Positions 55,216 to 64,000 of a stretch of DNA of 64,000 nt are shown here, in pieces. The notes below the pieces were generated by a model. That model saw only the letters and a program-made list of their open reading frames with translations, was not told the origin of the DNA and searched no databases. Made by a program: the position numbers and the translations under genes. The stretch is from contig CM070874.1 of the NCBI GenBank assembly GCA_036365515.1, positions 19,478,209 to 19,542,208 of the forward strand, read 5' to 3'. This stretch comes from Torymus aiolomorphi (lineage: Eukaryota; Arthropoda; Insecta; Hymenoptera; Torymidae). The stretch's first letter is position 1. Every line of letters begins with the position of its first letter.

Positions 55216-56249
55216 GTGGCACCGAGAAACTCACTCTGCACACATCAGGCAGGAAATTTGGATTATTGGAAGCAGAGTTCCGGCCAAGTTATTTACTCAA
55301 GATTCTGTAACTTGTGCAAGGTATCGGACTCATCGGACTCAGCAACTCATGGGGCAACTATCCAGTGCACTCGAACACCCCATCACAACCCTTCACTCAC
55401 ACTGGGATCAATTTAGCAGGACCACTCATCAACTCATCGAAGGGACGTGAATCCAAAAACATACAAATGCTGGATTTGTATTTGTGTGCTCTCTCTCACA
55501 GCATTGTCATCAGCTGTTCATCTATACATGGTCAGTGGCTACTCATCCGAATGGTATCAATACGGCATACATATAGTTTATTTCAAATGGAGAACTACCT
55601 TCGCAACATTCTCTACAACAAACTCAACTTGGTACAACTCACATCAATGATGGCACTCCATGGATACTCAACCCACCTGCAGCATTTCGTATAATGTAAG
55701 TGGAAAGCAGTGGTGAATTCAATAATATTTCATCGCTAACGGACCATTGGGGACACTCAACTCACCTTTGAAGCTTCAGCTACCTTGCTCACTCAAATAG
55801 AAGCATTACTCAACTCAAGGCCGCTAGAACCACTCAGTGAAGACCCAGAAGACATAAATGCACTCACACCCGGACACTTTCTCATCGGCAAGGCATTGAA
55901 CTCAGTGCCTGAACCAAGCTTACTCACCTTCAAAGAATCAAGGCTTTCCAAATGGCAACTCATTCAACGGATCACTCAGCAATTTTGGAAGCATTGGTCA
56001 ACTCAATACCTTCAACGGCTTCAATCAATTTCAAAATGGCATCATCCCTCTCATGAGATAAAAGAGGGTTCCATGGTACTACTCACGGATGAACACTCAC
56101 CCCCAAGCAAATGGCCACTCGCAAGAGTCACTCAACGTCACCCTGGAACTGACAATCTCACCAGAGTTGTAACAATAAAGACGGCCACCACTCAACTCAC
56201 CCGCCCAATTGCAAAACTCGCCATCTTGCCAGTGCCAATCGGAATTTAA
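55216..56249 (+). pseudogene. BEL/Pao integrase, N-terminal half broken, C-terminal half open
   Basis: HHNPSLTLGSI and THTGINLAGPLINSSKGRES (two frames), then KCWICICVLSLTALSSAVHL and MVSGYSSEWYQYG, mark the core. The final 154-codon frame 55785-56249 is intact: LTQIEALLNSRPLEPLSEDP, QQFWKHWSTQYLQRLQ and NLTRVVTIKTATTQLTRPIA. In this intact part Leu, Ser and Thr codons are chosen so that CTCA keeps appearing (CTC ACT CAA, AAC TCA, CTC ACC). Confidence 0.7.
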
Positions 56250-56278
56250 ATCAACCTGGCGGTTGATGGCGGGCGGAA

Positions 56279-57606
56279 TGTTTGGGAATTCAGTAATTTG
56301 AATTCCCGCGGTTATGCTCAGCTCGGTACGACTCACGGCGCTGCCACGGCGCGGCAGCACCTCGCGGCCTCTCGGCGGAATAGCCGAGACACTACACTGA
56401 TTCACAAGGTGAATTCGCGCTTTTTCGGTCTCTCTCGCTCTCTCACATGCAAATGTGAGAGAGATTGTGATTTGATTCGCGAAGTGAATCGTGAAGGCCA
56501 AGAAGACGGAAGTGCTCACTCTTTGAAAAACTCAGTCTGCGGCTGCTACTAAAACGGCAGCAGTTCTCACCCAGACCCGGTATAGTCTAAAGTGTGCTCG
56601 CTGCGAGGCTGCATGGTGACTAGTATGGTGCCTCATACTCGGACTCTCGTCTCATTCAGCGGATCATCTCACACGGCATCTACTCATACAAATCGGCTCA
56701 CTGTTCGGTAGTGAAGCGTGCTCGACACGAGGCCGCTCTCTCTCACTCTCTCAATGTACATACGGCGTGCTCGCAACGAGGCCGCATGGACTTTTATACG
56801 GCATACTCTCAGTCAGCTGTATCTCTCAAACGGAACTTCTCATACGGCAGTGCTTTCATACGGCAGTGCTTCTCACACGGCAGCTTCTGACATGGCATAG
56901 TCTCACCGGCTCGCTGCATCTAGCTAGCCATGAGGCAACCACTCTCGGTAACCGTTACGCAAGACTCAACTGGCGGTGCTCAACTGGCTTTTACCAACTC
57001 TCCTGTTTCACTGGCTCCTCTTACTGGCTGCAACTCTTCTCACTGGCTACAACTCTTCTCGCTTGATATAACTCATCTGCGGTTACAACTCAATTGGCTT
57101 CATCTCTATGGACTGTGTGATTCAACCGGCTTCCTCATTCTTCTCCAAATTAATACAATTTCTATGAAGCTAAGGTAAACTCACACACACACCTACACAC
57201 AGCCATTTTGATGACTCAAGCAAGCAGTAATCTCATATGAAGTACTCTGCACATATAATTCTTGTCAAGTCTCAACCACAAGAAATCAATAACATTCATT
57301 GTGTGTATTTATGCTAGCAGTAAACTCAACGGAATTTACTAATTCAAACTCAGCAATTCTCTGAAATCTCACTCACATAGAAACACTCAAACATAATCTT
57401 TGTAACACTCATACACTCAAACATAAACTTGTAACACTCAGATACTCAACCAAGCTTTGTAATATTCAACCAATTTATGTAATAGAGTTAAGTTTATAGA
57501 CAGTTTTATAATATACTGAAATTTAATTTATTAAAGTGTTTGGCTCTCAATTTATTTGTAAACACCCACAGCATGTCCTCATTAAAAATTATGGCATTCT
57601 CAAACA
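56279..57606 (+). mobile_element. 3' LTR of the young BEL/Pao element (1328 bp)
   Basis: Preceded by a purine-rich GATGGCGGGCGGAA. It differs from the 5' LTR by about six substitutions and a 34-bp segment near 57237-57270 (CATATGAAGTACTCTGCACA…) missing from the 5' copy. Under normal LTR replication both start identical, so the low divergence means a recent insertion. Confidence 0.9.
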
Positions 57607-57611
57607 GATAG
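57607..57611 (+). other. Target-site duplication GATAG (right)
   Basis: Pairs with 51206-51210. Confidence 0.9.
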
Positions 57612-58173
57612 AGTTACAGGAACTTTTTTTGCTGATTTTAACCTTTGTTTCAGTTTTGATCATATAAATCTTTTTCTCTTTTATATAAACTTAAAACTAA
57701 TTCTTTTATTTTCAAACAGTGATCTTCATATTCACAAACGTTGAGGGAGTTTTTATCCAAAAGAAAATTTTTAACTTCTCTGGGTTTCTTGAAAAAGTTC
57801 GTCCCTATTGACCAAGAAGCGGCACAATCAATTCTCATGCATTTTTCGGTACGCGGTTGCGTGAAAGCGCTGCTCTGCTTCAACAGAAAAATCTTCAAAA
57901 TGATGAAAAAGATTACGGAAGTCGTATTTGTTTTTATAGTATTGCCCGGTTCCATCAGTGAAACAAATACCTTTTTTGGCAAAATCAAGAGAGTTTTTTA
58001 TTAGGGTAATTGATTATAATTTTTTATATAAACTGCTACGGCAGCACGAGATAAATTGTCTCAAAAAAGTATCATGCTTTTTTAAGTTTCAAAATTTAAT
58101 TCTCTATAATAAAGGACCAATGCTGCCAAACTACACTGATTAGTGTTACAGTGAAATGATTTTGCCGCTTCTT
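57612..58173 (-). repeat. Foldback block B' (first part)
   Basis: The inverse of about 47590-46985. It contains the 87-codon plus-strand frame 57741-58004 and, on the other strand, a 112-codon frame 57988-57650. The homologous left copy breaks the second frame with stops but keeps the first. Confidence 0.65.
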
Positions 58174-59445
58174 GGTAAAAAATACATACTTTTCCAAGAA
58201 ACCTAAAAGAGAATTTAAAATTCTTCTCTGGATGAGAACTACCTCAAGATTTATAAATATGAACTTCACTGCTTGAAAATAAAAGTATGAGTTTTAAGTT
58301 TATATAAAAGAGAGAAAAGATGTCTTCAAATGATGAATTAGAAACGATGAATTAAAATTAAAACAAAGTTTATAATCAGCAAAAAGAGTTCCTGTAACTC
58401 TATTATTTAATTCTATTAAACTGTTAGCACACGTTAAGAGGCTTGAACTATAACAATTCTCAGGGTCGGAAACTTTAGAAGTATAATCACCTATCCAAAA
58501 AGTAACGAAAACTAAATTTGAGACAAGACCTATTCAATTAAATTCAGATACTAGATATTAGTAAATTAACAATAAATTGCAAATGATGGAACACAAAATA
58601 TTGACTTATAATAAAAAAAGATTAAAAAAATTATTGTATGATATTTATTAAGTACAAAACAACGAAATAGTGAAATACGTCGGCAACAGCGCGCTCCGGC
58701 GTAGCGCACAAAGCACGTGCGGCGACTCGCCACCGTCTTTTAAATGTTATTAATTATGAACCCTTCATTTCTCCAACTTGAAATTTATGGGTTTCGAAGA
58801 TGAAAACTTGTACTTTCGAATGAAAAAAATTATTTAAAAGAAAATAGTATTCTTTTAGAAAAATCGGCCAGAACTTTCAACTCAAGTTTCTAACCGCATA
58901 AAAGCATTTCAGAGAATAAACAATAGTACCACTGGAAAGAGGGGGAAAATCTATCGATATATGTTCTTTGTTTTTTTTCCAAGAGACGCAGCATATACTT
59001 ATGAGAGAGTTGAAAAAAGCGCAAATGTTAGTTGTTCCGATTAGCGTTTAAGGAAGCTTCCCGGTTTGTCGCGATTTGTTGAACTCATTTAACAATGCAC
59101 GAATGTGAGATTAATACATATTGATAGTTTAATTTTAATCTAAATACGGAAATATTTTTTTATACAAAATATCAACTCTATCGAAAGTTATATTAAAAGT
59201 AAAAAAAATCATTTTTGCCTACATTTGTGTGCCCCAAGAGACGGCGATGAACGCAATTGTATTCCTCCAATTAATGTGCTTGTACAAGTTTGTGAGCTCC
59301 CGATCAGTGTACTTTATCATCATAATAAATATCATTTTCAATATAATCAAACCCATAAATATACAAATTACGATAATATATTAGCGTTTCACATATGTCT
59401 TACCAAAATCTATTAATTTAACGGTGCTACGATTTGGAAGTTCAT
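58174..59445 (+). repeat. Insertion in B' carrying a second partial B-A copy
   Basis: 58184-58430 matches 47390-47620 and 58725-59035 matches 47632-47900, both in direct orientation relative to the left arm. The right arm therefore contains an extra, oppositely oriented B-A fragment, split by an unrelated ~290 bp (58430-58720, which includes GCGCACAAAGCACGTGCGGC). 59040-59445 is AT-rich spacer. Confidence 0.55.
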
Positions 59446-59960
59446 TGATATATTTTGCATCGTCTTCTTATGCAATATTCGTCTTTTTGACGTTAATTTT
59501 GAATTAATTTCCAAAATCTATTACCAGTAAAAGTATAATATAATAAAAAGAAGGTTATAACACTCTTTCCTATAACGTGATGAAATATTTCTACACGAAA
59601 AAACGTAGTGTGTACAATCACTTTTGAGCGACGTATAACCTAAGAAACGTTATGTTTACGCTCTATCCGCACGCACAAATGCTGATTGCGTGCGGTATTA
59701 CTGGAAAAAGTCATTTAAAATACGAGAAATATCTTGAAATTTGTTATAAATGGTTATTGTGTAAGTGTGAAAGTAGTTTTATAACATGTAACCACTTTCT
59801 ACTTTTTCTACTTCAAATTACTATTATACATTGTCTTTTCTTATAAAAATATTGTTGTTTCTTAGCACCACGGAATAAGAAAAAGTAATGAATCTTTCCA
59901 AATCACATGTTGTACTTTTTAAAGCATTATTGCAATCTTAGTACTCACTAAAAAAATTTG
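59446..59960 (-). repeat. Foldback block B' (second part)
   Basis: The inverse of about 46975-46510 (ACGCTCTATCCGCACGCACA, AATGCTGATTGCGTGCGGTA, GTGTAAGTGTGAAAGTAG). Confidence 0.7.
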
Positions 59961-60318
59961 ACACTTAAATCTTATAAATGCTAAATAGATTAATTTTTGA
60001 AAGAAAATTATTTCAATGCTGTCTTCGTATCAGCTTATTTGTATGACGCGTTCTCGGACGCGTTTAAATAACAGAGCACACAATTGGGACAGGTACACAA
60101 AACGAGGCTCGCTGGCAGGTTTCAACCGGAACTCGTATATTGGGGACCAGCCGAATCTCGCAAGCTGTGCTGGCGGAGCCGCTTTGTACCTACTCCACCT
60201 GGTAGAGACTTTGAGGTTAAAAAACGATATGCAGTAATTTTCTTTCTTGCGATATCTCATTGGGACAGTTCTACTCAACGTTCTCTATAAAATACATGTT
60301 ACTCAGAGATTCAAAAGT
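59961..60318. other. Extra ~350 bp between B' and the right satellite
   Basis: Not present at the left B/satellite junction. GC-richer (CGGAGCCGCTTTGTACCTAC). Frames on both strands, no motif. Probably an insertion. Confidence 0.4.
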
Positions 60319-63300
60319 GGGTTTAAGACACAGTACATCGCCCTGAGGGGGATTTTTCGGAAAAGCGATTTCGTTCATAATTTTTTTCTAAGCATTTGGG
60401 AACTGTATCTACAAGAAACCGTCGAAACATTTTTCCGAGCGACGTAATTGCGGCTCTGGGAATTTTTTTTCGTGTTTAAGACACAGTATATCGCCCTGTG
60501 GGGACTTGTCCGAAAAGCAATTTCGTTCATAATTTTTTCTAAGCATTTGGGGACTTGATCTACAAGAAACCATCGGAACATTTTTCCGAACGACCTAATT
60601 GCGGCTCTGGGAATTTTTTTTCGTGTTTAAGACACAGCATATCGCCTTGGTGGGGCTTTTCCGGAAAAGCTATTTCGTTCATGATTTTCTTCTAAGCATG
60701 CGGGGACTTGGTCTACAAGTAACCGGCGAAACATTTTTCCGAACGACCTAATTGCGGCTCTCGGAATTCTTTTTCATGTTTAAGACACAGTATATCGCCC
60801 TGGGGGGGCTTTTCCGGAAAAGCTATTTCGTTTATAATTTTTATCTAAGCATTTGGGGACTTGATCTACAAGAAACCGTCTTAACATTTATCCGAGCGAC
60901 GTAATTGCGGATCTGAGAATTTTTTTTCGTGTTTAAGACATAGTATATCGCCCTGGGGGGGCTTGTTCGAAAAGCTATTTCGTTCATAATTTTTTTCTAA
61001 GCATTTGGGGACTTTATCTACAATAAACGGTCTTAACATTTTTCCGAACGACTTAATTGCGGCTCTGGGAATTTTTTTCGTGTTTAAGACACAGTATATC
61101 GCCCTGGGGGGGCTTGTCCGAAAAGCTATTTCGTTCATAATTTTTTTCTAAGCATTTGGGGACTTGATCTACAAGAAACCATCGAAACATTTTTCCGAAC
61201 GACCTAATTGCGGCTCTGGGAATTTTTTTTCGTGTTTAAGTCACAGCATATCGCCTTGGTGGGGCTTTTCCGGAAAAGCTATTTCGTTCATGATTTTCTT
61301 CTAAGCATGCGGGGACTTGGTCTACAAGAAACCGTCGAAACATTTTTCCGAACGACCTAATTGCGGCTCTGGGAATTTTTTTTCATGTTTAAGACACAGT
61401 ATATCGCCCTGGGAGGGCTTTTCCGGAAGAGCTATTTCGTTTATAATTTTTTTCTAAGCATTGGGAAACGTTATCTACAAGAAACCTTCGAAACATTTCT
61501 TCGAACAACGTAATTGCGGCTCTGGGAATTTTTTTGCATGTTTAAGATACAGTGTAGTGCCCTGGGGGAGCTCTTCCGGAAAAGCTATTTCGTTCATAAT
61601 TTTTTTCTAAGTATTTGGGGACTAGATCTACAAGAAACCGTCTTAACATTTTTCCTAACGACTTAATTGCGGCTCTGGGAATTTTTTTCATGTTTAAGGC
61701 ACAGTATGTCGCCCTGGGGGGGGGGGGGGGGGGGGTTTTCCGGAAAAGCTATTTCGTTCATAATTTTTTTCTAAGCATGTGGGGACTTAGTCTACAAGAA
61801 ACCGTCAAAACATTTTTCCGAACCACGTAATTGTGGCTAGGGGAATTTTTTTTTTCATGCTTAAGACACAGCATAGCGCCGTGGGGAGGCTTCTGCGGAA
61901 AAGCTATTTCGGTCATAATTTTTTTCTAAGCATTTGGAAACGTCATCTACAAGAAACCGTCGATATATTTTTCCGAACGACGTAATTGGAGCTCTGGGAA
62001 TTTTTTTTCCCAGTTTCGACACTGTATATCGCCTTGGGGGGGCTTTTCCCGAAAAGCTATTTCGTTTATAATGTTTATCTAAGCATTTGGGGACTTGATC
62101 TACAAGAAACCATCGAAACATTTTTCCGAACGACCTAATTGCGGCTCTGGGAATATTTTTTCGTGTTTAAGACACAGCATATCGCCTTGGTGGGGCTTTT
62201 CCGGAAAAGCTATTTCGTTCATCATTTTCTTCTAAGCATGCGGGGACTTGGTTTACAAGTAACCGGCGAAACATTTTTCCGAACGACCTAATTGCGGCTC
62301 TCGGAATTCTTTTTCATGTTTAAGACACAGTATATCGCCCTGAGAGCGCTTTTCCGTAAAGCTATTTCGTTCATAATTTTTTTCTAAGCATTTGGTGACT
62401 TTACCTACAATAAACGGTCTTAACGTTTTTCCGAACGACTTAATTGCGGCTCTGGGAATTTTTTCGTGTTTAAGACACAGTATATCGCCCTGGGGGGGCT
62501 TTTCCGGAAAAGCTATTTCGTTTATAATTTTTATCTAAGCATTTGGAGACTTGATCTACAAGGAACCATCGAAACATTTTTCTGAACGACCTAATTGCGG
62601 CTCTGCGAATTTTTTTTCGGGTTTAAGACACAGTATATCGCCATGGGGGAGCTTTTCCGGAGAAGCTATTTCGTTTATAATGTTTATCTAAGCATTTGGG
62701 GACTTGATCTACAAGAAACCGACTTAAAATTTTTCCGAACGACATAATTGCGGCTCTGGGATTTTTTTTTCGTGTTTAAGGCACAGCATAACGCCTTGGT
62801 GGGGCTTTTCCGGAAAAGCTATTTCGTTCCTAATTTTTATTTAAGCATTTGGGGACTTGATCTACAAGAAACCGTCTTAACATTTTTCCGAGCGACGTAA
62901 TTGCGGCTCTGGGAATTTTTTTTCGTGTTTAAGACATAGTATATCGCCCTGGGGGGGCTTTTCCGGAAGAGCTATTTCGTTTATAATTTTTTTCTAAGCA
63001 TTGGGAAACGTTATCTACAAGATACCTTCGAAACATTTCTCCGAACAACGAACAACGTAATTGCGGCTATGGGAATTTTTTTGCATGTTTAAGATACAGT
63101 GTAGCGCCCTGGGGGAGCTCTTCCGAAAAGCTATATCGTTCATAATTTTTTTCTAAGTATTTGGGGACTAGATCTACAAGAAACCGTCTTAACATTTTTC
63201 CTAACGACTTAATTGCGGCTCTGGGAATTTTTTTCATGTTTAAGGCACAGTATGTCGCCCTGGGGGGGGGGGGGGGGGTTTTCCGGAAAAGCTGTTTCGT

Positions 63301-64000
63301 TCATAATTTTTTTCTAAGCATGTGGGGACTTAGTCTACAAGAAACCGTCAAAACATTTTTCCGAACGACGTAATTGTGGCTAGGGGATTTTTTTTTTTCA
63401 TGCTTAAGACACAGTATAGCGCCGTGGGGAGGCTTCTGCGGAAAAGCTATTTCGGTCATAATTTTTTTCTAAGCATTTGGAAACGTCATCTACAAGAAAC
63501 CGTCGATATATTTTTCCGAACGACGTAATTGGAGCTCTGGGAATTTTTTTTCCCAGTTTCGACACTGTATATCGCCTTGGGGAGGCTTTTCCGGAAAAGC
63601 TATTTCGTTCATAATTTTTTTCTAAGCATGTGGGGACTTGGTCTACAAGAAACCGTCAAAATATTTTTCCGAACGACGTAATTGCGGCTCTGGGAATTTT
63701 TTTTCATGTTTAAGACACAGTATATCGCCCTGGGGGGGATTTTCCGGAAAAGCTATTTCTTTCATAATTTTTTTCTAAGCATTTGGAATGTTATCTGTAA
63801 GAAACCGTTGAAACATTTTTCCGAACGTCGTAATTGCGGCCGTGGGAATTTTTTTTTCCCGTTTTCGGCACTGTATATCGCCGTGTAGGGGTTTTTCGGA
63901 AAAGTGATTTCCTTCATAATTTTTTTTTAGGTCGTGTGGGACCTTTTTTTCAAGTACCGGTCGCAAAATTTTTCGTAGCGAAGTTATTAAGTTATTGCGA
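60319..64000 (-). repeat. ~153-bp satellite array, right arm, ~24 units with higher-order repeat
   Basis: Same unit as 43690-46503, inverted. A ten-unit block of ~1.54 kb is duplicated: variant-specific features at 60637-60780 recur at 62174-62320, and those at 61500-62045 (including a 20-G run at 61716-61735) recur at 63045-63590 (17-G run at 63262-63278). The last ~100 bp match the diverged outer unit of the left array. Confidence 0.95.

Larger units (their letters stand above)
51211..57606 (+). mobile_element. Young BEL/Pao-type LTR retrotransposon, non-autonomous, CTCA-rich
   Basis: It has a 5' LTR, PBS, decayed gag-pol, 3' LTR and GATAG duplications on both sides. The LTRs differ at about six positions plus one 34-bp indel. 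Domain remnants in the expected order are protease (about 53230-53560), RT-like fragments, RNase H (about 54540-54720) and integrase (about 55300-56249), with many frame changes. CTCA is dispersed throughout. Near-identical LTRs with a ruined interior suggest the copy was mobilised by proteins supplied in trans. Confidence 0.85.
43575..64000. mobile_element. Giant (~20-kb) foldback structure with tandem-satellite arms
   Basis: Satellite (43690-46503), block B (46504-47635) and block A (47640-48954) are repeated in inverse order and orientation as A' (49883-51045), B' (57612-58173 plus 59446-59960) and satellite (60319-64000). A 0.93-kb loop lies at 48955-49882. The outermost satellite unit on each side is the same diverged unit (AAATTTTGCGAC then GGTACTTGAAGGAAAGGTCC on the left, its inverse near 63900-63980), so the right end must lie just past the window. 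The architecture resembles foldback/Galileo-type elements, whose arms contain tandem repeats. The young BEL/Pao copy and a TTAA MITE inserted later. Confidence 0.65.

Overview
This window looks like a gene-poor, repeat-packed stretch of an insect nuclear genome (a hymenopteran would fit, but nothing here proves it). The evidence is a mix of Copia, Gypsy and BEL/Pao LTR retrotransposons, a LINE whose ORF1 carries a PHD-type zinc finger, TTAA-flanked (piggyBac-like) short elements, foldback elements and AT-rich spacers with (TA)n and (CT)n tracts. I found no convincing host gene, tRNA or rRNA. Almost every long reading frame is a piece of a transposable element.

Layout. 1-860: edge fragment and AT-rich spacer. 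860-8761: a chain of modules separated by (TA)n tracts. It holds one small palindrome-bearing element, a 6.9-kb DNA transposon with ~1.05-kb inverted arms around a spliced, decayed transposase-like gene on the minus strand, and two more small elements. 8.8-17.1 kb: CT-rich 14-bp minisatellites, an inverted repeat, foldback MITEs, and a degraded LINE sitting inside the minisatellite. 17.1-19.9 kb: mixed spacers. 19.9-27.8 kb: degraded Copia material (minus strand) interrupted by a 1.5-kb inverted-repeat element rich in GATTATCAGCTGATAATC-like palindromes, a 28-bp minisatellite and a hairpin MITE. 27.8-39.96 kb: a Gypsy element (minus strand) with both LTRs. It is split between RNase H and integrase by a 6.4-kb element with a clean TTAA duplication. 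39.96-43.57 kb: 3' part of a BEL/Pao element (minus strand) with its own 225-bp MITE flanked by an 8-bp duplication. 43.6-64.0 kb: a ~20-kb palindromic (foldback) structure. It runs satellite array, unique block B, block A, a 0.9-kb loop, A' , B', then the same ~153-bp satellite inverted. It is interrupted by a very young BEL/Pao-type element at 51211-57606 with near-identical 1.3-kb LTRs and a GATAG target duplication.

Most interesting signals. (1) Four small elements (883-1235, 8210-8430, 8444-8666, 30527-30764) share one ~20-bp core and insertion in (TA)n. Their terminal repeats and internal palindromes are different in each copy, but match each other within the copy. (2) The young BEL/Pao element is recent by its LTRs yet has no long coding capacity. 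It is peppered on one strand with CTCA, at roughly ten times chance density, in LTRs and body alike. The Copia copy shows a comparable one-strand enrichment of a different motif (GAGAG on its coding strand). (3) The 20-kb foldback has tandem-satellite arms with a ten-unit higher-order repeat.

Coordinates of repeat edges were read by eye and may be off by a few bases to a few tens of bases.
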